A stretch of 64,000 nt of DNA, taken from contig NZ_CP064936.1 of NCBI RefSeq assembly GCF_016117655.1, forward strand, positions 1,550,001-1,614,000, given 5' to 3'. The notes below the pieces were generated by a model. That model was given only the letters and a program-made list of their open reading frames with translations. It searched no databases and had not been told where the DNA came from. Both the position numbers and the translations under genes were made by a program. Positions 31,555 through 39,834 of the stretch are shown piece by piece. Every line of letters starts with the position of its first letter. Position 1 is the first letter of the stretch. This DNA comes from Treponema peruense (GTDB taxonomy: Bacteria > Spirochaetota > Spirochaetia > Treponematales > Treponemataceae).

Positions 31555-32929
31555 TGTCTCCGAGCTCATCGGCATTCTCCGGCGTTTCTATTCCCCAGTC
31601 CACAATTTTTCTCTGAAGGGTCTTGCGACCTATTCCAAGAATTTCTGCTGTCTTGCTTTTGTTGTTTCTGTTTGCCGCAAGATTCTGCTGTACAATAACT
31701 TTGTCTGCTTCATCAAGCGTTATTCCAAGGGGAATAACTATGCTTTCTGTTCCTGCACTCCTGCTAATAGAAGGTGGCAGGTCGTCCAGTCCAATTTCAT
31801 CACCCGAACACATTACCACGGCACTTTCCATGCAGTTGCGAAGTTCACGTATGTTTCCAGGCCAGTCGTATTTGAACATGGCAGACTTTGCCCTGCTGTC
31901 TACTCCTTTTATGGACCTTGAGTTTTCGCGGTTGAATTCTTCCAGAAAAGAAGCCATCAGTAAAGGAAGATCGTCTTTGCGTTCTCTCAGCGGCGGTACA
32001 TGTATGTGAATTACGTTAAGCCTGAAGTACAAATCTTCGCGGAAATTTCCTTTTTTTATTTCTTCTTCGAGATTGCGGTTGGTAGCTGCAATTACACGGA
32101 CGTCTACATCTATTGTCTGTTCACCGCCTACACGCTCAAACTTTCGTTCAGCAAGCACACGAAGAATTTTTATCTGTACATTCTGGTTTATTTCGCCTAT
32201 TTCATCCAGGAAAATCGTACTTCCGTGTGCAAGTTCAAAGCGCCCTTTCTGAAGATGGTCGGCTCCTGTAAATGCACCTTTTTCATGTCCGAACAGTTCG
32301 CTTTCAAGGAGCGTTTCACTGAGTGCCGCGCAGTGCACGTTTATCATTGTCTTGTTTTTGCGGGGCGAAAGTTCATGTATTGCCCTGGCGACAACTTCTT
32401 TACCAACACCGCTTTCGCCTGTAATAAGCACGTTTGCCTTGGAAGATGCCGCTTTTTTTATAGTTTCCATTATCTTAAGCATAGCCTGGGACTTTCCAAT
32501 CATTCCGCTCAGGACATTTTCGCCTTCTATTTCTTTTTTTAACTGCTGGTGCTGCAGGCTCATTTCACGGCTTTCCAGGGCACGCTTTACAATCATGTCC
32601 AGCTGGTCAAGATTAAGCGGCTTCGTAAGAAAATCGTAAGCTCCGTGCCTCATTGCATCTACTGCAGAATCTATACTTCCGTGTCCCGTAAGTATAATTA
32701 CAGGAATTCCCGGTGTTTCTGCCGTGACTTTTCTAAGGACTTCTTCGCCGCTTATTCCGTTCATACGAAGGTCTGTTATGACAAGATCTATGTCCCCTCG
32801 TTCAATGAGTTTGAGTCCTTCTTCACCACTGGCTGCTGTTTTGACATTGTATTCTTCGAGTTCAAAATTTGCAGCAAGCCCTTCGCGTATGTTTTTTTCA
32901 TCATCAATTATTAGAATTGTAAATTTCAT
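31547..32929 (-). CDS. Sigma-54-dependent response regulator (NtrC/AtoC family)
   Basis: This 460-residue regulator has a receiver domain (1-120) with Asp9/Asp10 and phospho-acceptor Asp53 in DLVITDLRM; an AAA+ domain with GESGVGKEVVARAIHE, the sigma-54 contact loop GAFTGA and FLDEIGEINQ; the arginine-finger region FREDLYFRLNVI; and a C-terminal Fis-type helix-turn-helix (KTAEILGIGRKTLQRKI). It activates sigma-54 promoters when phosphorylated, almost certainly by the kinase whose stop overlaps its start by four bases. Targets cannot be read here. Confidence 0.94.
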   Translation of the reverse strand: MKFTILIIDDEKNIREGLAANFELEEYNVKTAASGEEGLKLIERGDIDLVITDLRMNGISGEEVLRKVTAETPGIPVIILTGHGSIDSAVDAMRHGAYDFLTKPLNLDQLDMIVKRALESREMSLQHQQLKKEIEGENVLSGMIGKSQAMLKIMETIKKAASSKANVLITGESGVGKEVVARAIHELSPRKNKTMINVHCAALSETLLESELFGHEKGAFTGADHLQKGRFELAHGSTIFLDEIGEINQNVQIKILRVLAERKFERVGGEQTIDVDVRVIAATNRNLEEEIKKGNFREDLYFRLNVIHIHVPPLRERKDDLPLLMASFLEEFNRENSRSIKGVDSRAKSAMFKYDWPGNIRELRNCMESAVVMCSGDEIGLDDLPPSISRSAGTESIVIPLGITLDEADKVIVQQNLAANRNNKSKTAEILGIGRKTLQRKIVDWGIETPENADELGDNV

Positions 32930-34143
32930 TTTTTATCTGATTCCCCGCCTGAAGAAAGAAGCATTGTTCCGTTTTGAGGCACCGGAATTGAAATAGTAAA
33001 AACAGTACCTTTTCCTTCTACAGATTTTACATTGATGTCCCCGCGGAACTCTTTGATTATTTTGTAAACCATCGTGAGTCCAAGCCCGGTTCCGTCTGCC
33101 TTTGTCGTATAGTACGGCTCAAAAATACGTTCGGAAGTTTTTTCATCCATTCCTATTCCGTTGTCTGCAACCGTAAGAATATATTTTTCACTTTTGACAA
33201 GGGAACGCACGACAAGTTTACCGCCGGAATTGTTTTGGTACCGTGAAACCATCGCTGCAAGGGCATTCTGCACAAGATTGACAAGCACTTCCCTGAGCAG
33301 TTTCTGGTCAATAAGAAGCCGCGGACTGTTTTTGCAAAGATTTACGTCTGTCTTAATGCTCTTGCTTTCAAATTCAGGCATAAAGAAGTCCATCGTTTTT
33401 TCTACTATTGAATCGGGCTCCAGAAGTTCAAGATTTGTCTGTACAGGGCGCACGGCAAACAAAAAGTCCAGAACTATTTTATTAAGATTGTCAATTTCTT
33501 CGTTGACTACCGAAAGATATTTTTCCATAAACTTTTCGTCAGGCAGCATTCCGTCTGTTTCACGCGACTTTTTGATTGCTTTCTGAAGAAGCTGGATATG
33601 AATGCTTATTGCCCCAAGCGGATTTTTTATCTCATGTGCAACAGAAGCTGCCAGGTTTGTAAGACTTGCAAGGCTTTCCATTCTGTGAATAAGAATTTCC
33701 TGCTTGCGGCGTTCAGTTATGTCGTTGACAGAAATAATTGTTCCGCCTATGGTTTCTCCTGTTACAAGAGGAATAAGTGTCAGCATCACAAATTTTACTT
33801 TGTCATCGTTAGCAATGGAAAATTCTTCGCCGGTATTTGTATTCTGCTTTTCGGCACTTTTTTTGAGAAAATCTGCAATTGATGTATCGTCAATGAGTTC
33901 CCAGATTGGAATTGCTTCGTTTTTGTCACGCGCCCTTACACTTAACGGAATATTGCGTTCTGCGGCCTTGTTAACCAGAATTATATGCCAGTCATTGTCT
34001 ACGATTATAAGTCCTGTTGAAAGGCTTTCCAGAATTGAAACCAGTGTGTCATTTTCTGAACGCAGAGAATTCAAAAGCATTCCGACCTGTTCGGTAGAAA
34101 GCTTTGGTATTTTTTCTGAAACCTTCTTTACAAAATCTGTCAT
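32926..34143 (-). CDS. PAS-domain sensor histidine kinase (NtrB/AtoS-like)
   Basis: This 405-residue soluble kinase has no membrane segment, so it should sense a cytoplasmic signal. A PAS domain (about 32-150: ESLSTGLIIVDNDWHIILVNKAAE) is followed by the phospho-acceptor SVAHEIKNPLGA (His170) and the catalytic domain with LVNLVQNALAAM, VADNGIGMD, FEPYYTTKADGTGLGL and GKGTVFTISIP. Both ends overlap neighbours by ATGA (holB and the regulator), indicating tight coupling. Confidence 0.93.
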   Translation of the reverse strand: MTDFVKKVSEKIPKLSTEQVGMLLNSLRSENDTLVSILESLSTGLIIVDNDWHIILVNKAAERNIPLSVRARDKNEAIPIWELIDDTSIADFLKKSAEKQNTNTGEEFSIANDDKVKFVMLTLIPLVTGETIGGTIISVNDITERRKQEILIHRMESLASLTNLAASVAHEIKNPLGAISIHIQLLQKAIKKSRETDGMLPDEKFMEKYLSVVNEEIDNLNKIVLDFLFAVRPVQTNLELLEPDSIVEKTMDFFMPEFESKSIKTDVNLCKNSPRLLIDQKLLREVLVNLVQNALAAMVSRYQNNSGGKLVVRSLVKSEKYILTVADNGIGMDEKTSERIFEPYYTTKADGTGLGLTMVYKIIKEFRGDINVKSVEGKGTVFTISIPVPQNGTMLLSSGGESDKK

Positions 34144-35384
34144 GCAAAAATCTCCTGAATAACACCCCCGCTCAGATGGTTTACCTGAAGTACGCTTCTT
34201 GCAAGAACTTCAAGCGCGGCCTCGGGGTTCTGGTTGTATACAGAAACATCGTTATATGCTTTTCTTACAGCGGCCATTATGCGCGCAGAACACTCGGCAC
34301 CGGCTGCGGTTTTTGAAAGCGGCTTCTGGCACTCAACTATTTCCTGAAGGAAAATTTTTAACAGAACCCTCGGCTCAAAACGCAGGCATCCCGCGCAGAC
34401 AGAAACAGTGTCAGGAACATGGCCTTCAGAAAGCATCTTAAAGAAAGAAGCTGCATATTCTTTGACAAGTTCAGGTTTTACCGGAAGATATGTCTGCAGA
34501 AAGCCGTTTACACTTTCCACGGGGGCATCGCCTGCAAACGGAACATAATGAAAAACTCTTGTAACAACATTGCGCTGCTGTTCCACCGTGCGTTCAAAAA
34601 AATTGTATGTTCTTACACGCGAAAGGATTGTAGGAAGAACAGCCCCTCTTTTTGCCGTCGTTAAAATAAACATTGTGTTTTCGGGCGGCTCTTCAAGTAT
34701 TTTTAAAAGCGCATTGCGTGAGCTGTCTGCCATGCGATCGACATTTTCTATAATAAGAACTTTTTTTCCTGTATTTGACGTAAGATGTGCCCATACAGAA
34801 AAATTTCTTATCTGCGAAACAGGAAGCGAATCGTACAAAAAGGAGGATTCCAGTTTTTCGCAGTTTTTGTCTATTTCGTCAAGTATTTTTTCAAGTTCAT
34901 CACCGTCGGGAAGCGTCCGTCCCGGCGACAAAAGCTCCAGGTTTTCATCTATAGCCTGAATAAGCGGCGTAAACTTTGCAAGCTTGTCTTCACCTTCCCA
35001 CAAAACAGGGCTAAACCTTACGGTAAGTTTTCTTACAGCGCGAATGTAAAGATAGCGTGCTGCCTCTAGATGACTTGAATTCTGTGCATTCTGAAAAAGA
35101 AGCGTATTTCTTGCGGCAGAAATCTCGAGTGTACAGTCACCAGGCCCTGCTACAAGTACATTGGGGCTTACCATAGCTTTGTGCCTTAAACAACTGGGGC
35201 ATGTACAGTTCCACGCGCCGGGAACTTTGCCGCGGCAGGACAGGACGCGGGCTGTTTCAAGGGCTGTTGTAAGTTTTCCCGAAGATTCCGGTCCCGAAAA
35301 AAGTATCGCGCCCGGCAGCTTTGCACTCTTAATGTCAGAACTTAAAAGGTCTGCGGCGCTCTGGTTCAGCACATTGTCAAACAT
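34140..35384 (-). CDS. holB: DNA polymerase III delta-prime-like clamp-loader subunit
   Basis: This 414-residue protein begins like delta-prime: MFDNVLNQSAADLLSSDI and the P-loop GAILFSGPESSGKLTTALETA. A zinc-type CNCTCPSCLRHK follows, then VLIIENVDRMADSSRNALLKILEEPPENTMFILTTAKRGAVLPTILSRVRTYNF, with the sensor and SRC-like motif (SRV). It helps load the beta clamp. It is long for delta-prime; an inserted segment of about 90 residues after residue 100 is acidic and not recognisable. It starts inside cvpA (19-base overlap). Confidence 0.85.
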   Translation of the reverse strand: MFDNVLNQSAADLLSSDIKSAKLPGAILFSGPESSGKLTTALETARVLSCRGKVPGAWNCTCPSCLRHKAMVSPNVLVAGPGDCTLEISAARNTLLFQNAQNSSHLEAARYLYIRAVRKLTVRFSPVLWEGEDKLAKFTPLIQAIDENLELLSPGRTLPDGDELEKILDEIDKNCEKLESSFLYDSLPVSQIRNFSVWAHLTSNTGKKVLIIENVDRMADSSRNALLKILEEPPENTMFILTTAKRGAVLPTILSRVRTYNFFERTVEQQRNVVTRVFHYVPFAGDAPVESVNGFLQTYLPVKPELVKEYAASFFKMLSEGHVPDTVSVCAGCLRFEPRVLLKIFLQEIVECQKPLSKTAAGAECSARIMAAVRKAYNDVSVYNQNPEAALEVLARSVLQVNHLSGGVIQEIFA

Positions 35385-35893
35385 TTTTCCACCTGAACAA
35401 AAGCGGTTGCATCTGTTATCTTCTCAGAAATTGCATTAATGGGAACCGAAAGAAACGGGCTGAAAATGCGCATAAAAAAACTTCCGTCCAAAAGACTGTC
35501 TGTCGGGAACCACGGCTGAACTACAAGAACAATAATTATAATTCCAATAACGGCAAGCCCTTCAACAATGCCTATTACAAAGCCCAGAAATCTGTCGAGC
35601 TGAAGAAAAATGTGTCCGCCAAAAATATTCTTTATAATCTGCTGGACAATCTTAAAGATAACGAATGAAATTATAAAGAAGATAAGGAACGAAAGAATAA
35701 CTGCAAGAACATGAATCTTTATGTAAGTTTCAAGCGGCGTCACAAGATTTTTGTATAGAAGAAGCGAAATCCATATAGAAAGAAAAGGTGCTGCCTTTCC
35801 GAAAATTTCGTTTATGAATCCGTTTATCATGCAAACAATGGCAGCAAACAGGATTATTCCAAAAAAAATCAAATCAATCACGGCAAACGGCAT
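35366..35893 (-). CDS. cvpA: CvpA-family membrane protein
   Basis: This 175-residue protein has four hydrophobic helices and the CvpA pattern: AVIDLIFFGIILFAAIVCMINGFINEIFGKAAPFLSI, then LDRFLGFVIGIVEGLAVIGII. CvpA proteins are inner-membrane proteins linked to envelope stress resistance; their molecular role is not settled. Start and murG stop share one base (TAATG). Its place after murG suggests an envelope role. Confidence 0.88.
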   Translation of the reverse strand: MPFAVIDLIFFGIILFAAIVCMINGFINEIFGKAAPFLSIWISLLLYKNLVTPLETYIKIHVLAVILSFLIFFIISFVIFKIVQQIIKNIFGGHIFLQLDRFLGFVIGIVEGLAVIGIIIIVLVVQPWFPTDSLLDGSFFMRIFSPFLSVPINAISEKITDATAFVQVEKCLTMC

Positions 35894-37044
35894 TATATTC
35901 CCCCAAGAATTGTTTGTGCAATTATGGCTGCACTACTGGTTTTTGCGCAAAGTTCAAGACAGGCTTTTGAACACTCTACACGTTTGTTTTCGTCAGAAAG
36001 TTCTTCGAGTGCTTTTTTTAAATGGGCTGAATCTGCATCGGGGCCTGCAAGAACCAGGGCACATCCTTTCTGTTCAAAGAAACGTGCATTGTCTACCTGA
36101 TCGCCGCGTGTTCCCGAACCGCACAACGGAACAAGTACCATGGGCTTTCCGCAGACGGCGCATTCCCACAAAGAATTGGCCCCCGAGCGTGAAAGAACAA
36201 CGTCAGCAGCCTGGATAACATAAGGCATTTCCTTGTATATAAAAGAATAAGGCTTATATGAATCGTCATCAATAAGCATAATTTCGGGGTGTTCAGAAGC
36301 AAAGGCCGCACCGGTCTGGTGAACAACAACAAAGCGTTCCTTTAGCCAGCCTATATTTTCTTTGACAAGACTGTTAATCTGGCGTGCACCAAGACTTCCG
36401 CCAAGAACCAGCAGAACAGGTTTTGTCTTTTTTTCTATCTTAAGAAACTCAAGCCCCTTTGCTGAATTGTCCTCATAGAAAATAGGACGCACGGGGTTTC
36501 CCGTAACAATGCATTTTGAACGCAAAGACGGCTTTAAATATCCGGCCGTACGCTCATACGAAAGAAGAATGGACTTTGCACCTCTGCTGTTTATTCTGGT
36601 AGCAAGTCCCGGAGTAAAGTCACATTCATGCGTGTAATACGGAATATGCAGAATTTTTGCAGCCGCACACGGGGGAACGCTCACAAAACCGCCCTTTGAA
36701 AAAAGCACATCGGGTCTGAGTTTTGCAAGAATAAAAAGAGACTTCACAAAGCCTGCAATAATTTTAAATATATCGGTAAAATTTTTAAGCGAAAGATACC
36801 GTCTTAATTTTCCGCATGGAATTCCGTAGAAGGAATCTATACTGCCGCCTTCAGAAGAAAGATTTTTTTCTATAATATCTTTATCCATTCCGGACTGGTT
36901 TCCAATCCAGAAAATTTTTACGCTTTTACCCTGAGTACCGGCAAGCCTTACAAGTTCATCTGCAACTGCAATTCCTGGGTAAATATGGCCACCGGTTCCG
37001 CCGCCGGCAAATACTATTTTTATGGCACAATCACTTTTATTCAT
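35893..37044 (-). CDS. murG: UDP-GlcNAc:undecaprenyl-PP-MurNAc-pentapeptide GlcNAc transferase
   Basis: This 383-residue GT28 enzyme has the glycine-rich IVFAGGGTGGHIYPGIAVADEL at the N-terminus, SKGGFVSVPPCAAAKILHIPYYTHE, LVLGGSLGARQINSLV, and the C-terminal DVVLSRSGANSLWECAVCGKPMVLVPLCGSGTRGDQ. It forms lipid II on the inner face of the membrane. Its start overlaps the ankyrin gene stop by eight bases (ATGAATAA). Confidence 0.95.
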   Translation of the reverse strand: MNKSDCAIKIVFAGGGTGGHIYPGIAVADELVRLAGTQGKSVKIFWIGNQSGMDKDIIEKNLSSEGGSIDSFYGIPCGKLRRYLSLKNFTDIFKIIAGFVKSLFILAKLRPDVLFSKGGFVSVPPCAAAKILHIPYYTHECDFTPGLATRINSRGAKSILLSYERTAGYLKPSLRSKCIVTGNPVRPIFYEDNSAKGLEFLKIEKKTKPVLLVLGGSLGARQINSLVKENIGWLKERFVVVHQTGAAFASEHPEIMLIDDDSYKPYSFIYKEMPYVIQAADVVLSRSGANSLWECAVCGKPMVLVPLCGSGTRGDQVDNARFFEQKGCALVLAGPDADSAHLKKALEELSDENKRVECSKACLELCAKTSSAAIIAQTILGGI

Positions 37045-37978
37045 TGCAATTTTTCTCCGCAGGAGGATATTTTTTCATAAGTTCAATCATTTCCTGATTT
37101 TTGAACAGAACGGCATATTCGCGGGCACTCATACCCATGCTGTCCTTAGCGTCGGCATCTGCACCGGACTCAAGCAGAAGTTTTACTATCTTAATGTTTC
37201 CGTTTCCTACTGCAAGAACAAGAATTGGCTGGCCGTCAGAACTTATAAAATCAAGATCGGCTCCCCTTTTTATAAGAAGCTTTGTCAGGTCAAAATTTTT
37301 TCTCCAGACGGCATCCATTACGGCAGAATAACCGCGGTCCTTTGACACGGCATTGATGTCTGCACCGTTTGCCAGAAGCCATTCAACTTCTTCTGTACAG
37401 TCACTTCTTGTTGCACAGCACAAAAGAGGAACACCTTCAGAAGTAAAGGCACTCATAAGCATTCCGGCCTGAAAGAACAATTCACACACGTCTTTTTTGT
37501 CATGTTCGAGATAGTATGCAAAACTGTCTGCCGTAAACGGAATTCCCATCGTCATGAGTTTAACAAGGGCGTTTTTCTGGTTTTCTTCTGTTTCGTAGGC
37601 AATAAAATCCTCCTGAATTACATCCAGAAGATCTTCCATTGTGTCAAAGCACTGCAGAAACGAACTTTTGCTTCTGTCCAGAACTTCATAACGCCGGTTA
37701 TAAAGGGAATCTGCATGAATAAAAGTACGCACCCCCTTGCCGGACAGACACCCGAGAATAAAATTATAGTCAGAAGATTTCTGCAACGAAGAACCGTCAA
37801 CGATTATGCAGTGGGTTGCCTTTGAAACACAGTTCATACATTTTTCAAGCTCTGCACAATCCATTGTTCCAGAAAAAAAGAATTCCTCTACTTCACAAAT
37901 TGATGTTCTGTCCAGAAAGTCTTCTACAGGTTTTAAATCCTTATTTTTTAAATCAGATGCCAATATCAACCATTTCAT
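37037..37978 (-). CDS. Ankyrin-repeat protein with unrecognised N-terminal alpha/beta domain
   Basis: This 313-residue protein carries ankyrin repeats at the C-terminus (about 195-305: GVPLLCCATRSDCTEEVEWLLANGADINAVSKDRGYSAVMDAV). The first 120 residues look like an alpha/beta domain: KWLILASDL, a THCIIVDGSSL strand, then SDYNFILGCLSGKGVRTFI. I do not recognise it; the strand/helix order vaguely recalls TIR-like or nucleoside-deoxyribosyltransferase-like folds. I chose the ATG at 37978, since the longer frame from 38014 would lie upstream of the promoter -10. It heads the murG operon, translationally coupled to murG. Confidence 0.75.
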   Translation of the reverse strand: MKWLILASDLKNKDLKPVEDFLDRTSICEVEEFFFSGTMDCAELEKCMNCVSKATHCIIVDGSSLQKSSDYNFILGCLSGKGVRTFIHADSLYNRRYEVLDRSKSSFLQCFDTMEDLLDVIQEDFIAYETEENQKNALVKLMTMGIPFTADSFAYYLEHDKKDVCELFFQAGMLMSAFTSEGVPLLCCATRSDCTEEVEWLLANGADINAVSKDRGYSAVMDAVWRKNFDLTKLLIKRGADLDFISSDGQPILVLAVGNGNIKIVKLLLESGADADAKDSMGMSAREYAVLFKNQEMIELMKKYPPAEKNCNE

Positions 37979-37985
37979 TCTTAAG

Positions 37986-38014
37986 ATTATATAATAAGAA
38001 AGGAAGTTTAACAA
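37986..38014 (-). promoter_or_regulatory. Promoter of the ankyrin-murG operon, seven bases from the start codon
   Basis: Minus strand: TTGTTA (38014-38009), 17-base spacer, TATAAT (37991-37986), then CTTAAGA and the ATG at 37978. A start at the usual spacing gives a leader of about one base. There is no Shine-Dalgarno sequence. Confidence 0.55.
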
Positions 38015-38080
38015 GAATTAATAAGCGCTTTGGGGAATTGAACTTGAATTGAACTTGTTTTTAAGCTGGACTGCGGACAT

Positions 38081-38111
38081 AAAAAAAGAGGCTGTCAAAA
38101 ACAACCTCTTT
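38081..38111 (-). terminator. Terminator of tRNA-Phe
   Basis: On the minus strand AAAGAGG (38111-38105) pairs with CCTCTTT (38091-38085), followed by a T-run, four bases after the tRNA gene. Confidence 0.75.
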
Positions 38112-38115
38112 GGAA

Positions 38116-38188
38116 TGCCAGCGGTCAGAATCGAACTGACGACATAAGGATTTTCAGTCCTCCGCTCTACCAGCTGAGCTACACCGGC
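38116..38188 (-). tRNA. tRNA-Phe (anticodon GAA)
   Basis: The 73-base cloverleaf is complete. Acceptor stem GCCGGTG/CGCTGGC has two G-U pairs; the D-arm is GCTCAGCTGGTAGAGC; the anticodon stem GAGGA/TCCTT encloses the loop CTGAAAA (anticodon GAA); the T-arm contains GTTCGATTC. The discriminator base is A. CCA is not encoded and must be added by the CCA-adding enzyme. It has its own promoter and terminator, so it is a single-gene unit. Confidence 0.96.
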
Positions 38189-38207
38189 ATTTGTAAGTGA
38201 TGTTTAG

Positions 38208-38236
38208 ATAATATACTCATTATGCATTTGTGTCAA
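38208..38236 (-). promoter_or_regulatory. Promoter of tRNA-Phe
   Basis: Minus strand: TTGACA (38236-38231), 17-base spacer, TATTAT (38213-38208). Transcription would start about 12 bases before the mature tRNA. Confidence 0.8.
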
Positions 38237-38303
38237 TAACATTTGCCTGTTTTTTTAATATTTTTCTGATTTTTTTCAAAACAGCCATAAACACCTGCCA
38301 AAC

Positions 38304-38332
38304 TTGAATTAGTAATTTTTATGCATTATAAT
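38304..38332 (+). promoter_or_regulatory. Promoter of the outer-membrane protein gene
   Basis: TTGAAT (38304-38309), 17-base spacer, TATAAT (38327-38332). The leader is about 50 bases and ends in AGGAGGAACTT before the ATG at 38389. Confidence 0.8.
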
Positions 38333-38388
38333 AGAGAAAACAAGAGGTTTTGTCAGAATCAAAAAGCTTTACATTACAGGAGGAACTT

Positions 38389-39519
38389 ATGAAAAAAACA
38401 AAAACACTCGCGGCTGCATTTGCAGTCATAGCACTGGCTTCTGCTTCTCTTTATGCAGAAGATATTGAAATCCCTATTTCAGAAAATAAGAAAACTGAAA
38501 TTGCAAACGGTCTCAACGCATTTGCAGGAAACATTCTTGTAGCGGCACCGCAGGCAGCAACACAGCAGAATGTATGGGCAGACGCTTATATTGGCAAACT
38601 GTTTCCGTCACTCCCGCCTCACTTTGGTGTAGGTATTTCTCTTGGCGGAACAAAAATGGACATGACAGGACTTAAGAATGCAGCAACAGCATTTGAAGGA
38701 ATGATCAATGACTTTGTTCCTGATTCAGGCAGCAGTTCTATTACAGATCAACTTAAAGGAACTGTAGACTTCGGTTCAATTCCTGACATATTTGTAATGC
38801 CTACTGTTTCTATTGATGCAAGAATCGGCGGTATATTCCTTCCGTTCGACATCGGAATCAGTGCAATGATGACAAACCCGTCTCTGTTCAGCGTAGATCT
38901 GTCTGACCCCAACTCAATCACATCCATGAGTGCACCCATGAACTTCAACGCATTCGGATTCAATGGTTCTGCAGACTATCTTACATTGGGCATTGATGTA
39001 CGCTACTGCGTTCTTGACGGCGGTGTAATTCTTCCAAAGGTTTCTGTAGGTGCCGGATACAATATCACAAAGGGATCTTTCGGAATAAGTTCAGACCAGA
39101 GCGGTGTTGATGCAAACATGAACCTTTCTTTCAACACACAGGTTATCTACGTTCAGGCCGAAGTTTCAAAGAGCATAATGATTGCAACAGTATTCGGAGG
39201 AGCAAGAGCACTTGTTTCAAACACTTCTACCAGCTGGGCTTGGAATATCAAGGGAACAAAAAGCCTTGGAGGCAACAATCTGATAATTTCAGGCGAAGAC
39301 AGCGGTTCACGCAACGCAGACACTACAAGCAGCACTTACCAGGACGGAAAGTGGGATTTCAGCGGTGTTCAGCCTCAGCTTTATGCCGGTGTAGGATTCA
39401 ACTTCCTGGTATTCCAGACATCTCTGAGCGTTTGTGCAGATATCAGAAGCTTTATGGACAGGACAAATTACGAAAAAGCTCTCTGGAGTGGCGCCTTCTC
39501 TTTCCACGTAAAGTTCTAA
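38389..39519 (+). CDS. Putative outer-membrane beta-barrel protein
   Basis: This 376-residue protein has a clear signal peptide (MKKTKTLAAAFAVIALASASLYAED). The mature part alternates polar and hydrophobic residues in many Gly- and aromatic-rich strands (GVGISLGGTK, ADYLTLGIDVRYCVLDGGVILPKVSVGAGYNI, PQLYAGVGFNFLVFQ) and ends in a phenylalanine (SFHVKF), as outer-membrane barrels do. I recognise no named family. I chose the ATG at 38389, which has a strong AGGAGG, over the longer frame from 38350. A strong promoter, ribosome binding site and terminator suggest an abundant protein. Confidence 0.72.
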   Translation: MKKTKTLAAAFAVIALASASLYAEDIEIPISENKKTEIANGLNAFAGNILVAAPQAATQQNVWADAYIGKLFPSLPPHFGVGISLGGTKMDMTGLKNAATAFEGMINDFVPDSGSSSITDQLKGTVDFGSIPDIFVMPTVSIDARIGGIFLPFDIGISAMMTNPSLFSVDLSDPNSITSMSAPMNFNAFGFNGSADYLTLGIDVRYCVLDGGVILPKVSVGAGYNITKGSFGISSDQSGVDANMNLSFNTQVIYVQAEVSKSIMIATVFGGARALVSNTSTSWAWNIKGTKSLGGNNLIISGEDSGSRNADTTSSTYQDGKWDFSGVQPQLYAGVGFNFLVFQTSLSVCADIRSFMDRTNYEKALWSGAFSFHVKF

Positions 39520-39542
39520 AAAACTGCCATTGTTAAAAAAAA

Positions 39543-39577
39543 GGCTGCCCTTTGTTCTTGAAGGGCAGCCTTTTTTT
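39543..39577. terminator. Bidirectional terminator after the outer-membrane protein gene
   Basis: Perfect 10-bp stem GGCTGCCCTT (39543-39552) / AAGGGCAGCC (39561-39570), eight-base loop, T-run downstream and an A-run upstream. On the minus strand it would end any transcript of the short frame at 39592-39684. Confidence 0.92.
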
Positions 39578-39591
39578 ATATACTTTTAGAA

Positions 39592-39684
39592 CTAAAAATT
39601 AAATTCGGGTTCTGCGGCTTCTTCTACTTCAGGCTCATTTGAACTTATCATCATACCTGAAAGCTTTTCCCTGAGGGTTGCCTT
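39592..39684 (-). pseudogene. Short acidic open frame, probably a gene remnant or tiny ORF
   Basis: On the minus strand a frame of 30 codons reads KATLREKLSGMMISSNEPEV, then EEAAEPEFNF and a stop. A TAA sits directly before the first codon, and AGGAG lies seven bases before it, where a start would be expected. It is followed by a good terminator. The residue usage looks protein-like. It may be the tail of a decayed gene, or a small ORF that starts at the internal ATG (39654). Confidence 0.3.
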
Positions 39685-39751
39685 TTAACAAACTCCTATT
39701 AAAATAATATAAACATCTTAATTATAGATACGAAACCAATAAAAAAAGCAA

Positions 39752-39797
39752 AGACAAAAAAAAAGACCGCATAAACCGGGTAGAAGTTCATGCGGTC
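39752..39797 (-). terminator. Terminator of the flgE operon
   Basis: Minus strand: GACCGCAT (39797-39790) / ATGCGGTC (39772-39765) with a 17-base loop, followed by a nine-base T-run and TTTT-rich sequence. It lies 38 bases after flgE and so ends the flagellar transcript there. Confidence 0.88.
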
Positions 39798-39834
39798 AAG
39801 GCATAGTTATGATAATTAGAGCGAGGTAACTCTA

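Larger units (their letters stand above)
39520..39834. other. 315-base stretch without a confident gene
   Basis: Between the outer-membrane protein gene and flgE I see two terminators (39543-39577 and 39752-39797) and, between them, a short minus-strand open frame (39592-39684). The remainder (39685-39751) is AT-rich with no clear signal except AGGAG upstream of the short frame on the minus strand. Confidence 0.7.

Noticed and set aside
31042-31921. Plus-strand open frames of 163 and 217 codons opposite the J-domain and regulator genes
   Set aside because: The minus strand carries clear J-domain and NtrC-type coding. The plus frames translate the 21-bp repeats as VFSRRLA-like low complexity.
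38035-38056. Tandem 11-bp repeat GAATTGAACTT upstream of the ankyrin-murG promoter
   Set aside because: Two copies only, no symmetry, no link to a recognised binding site. Probably chance in an AT-rich gap.
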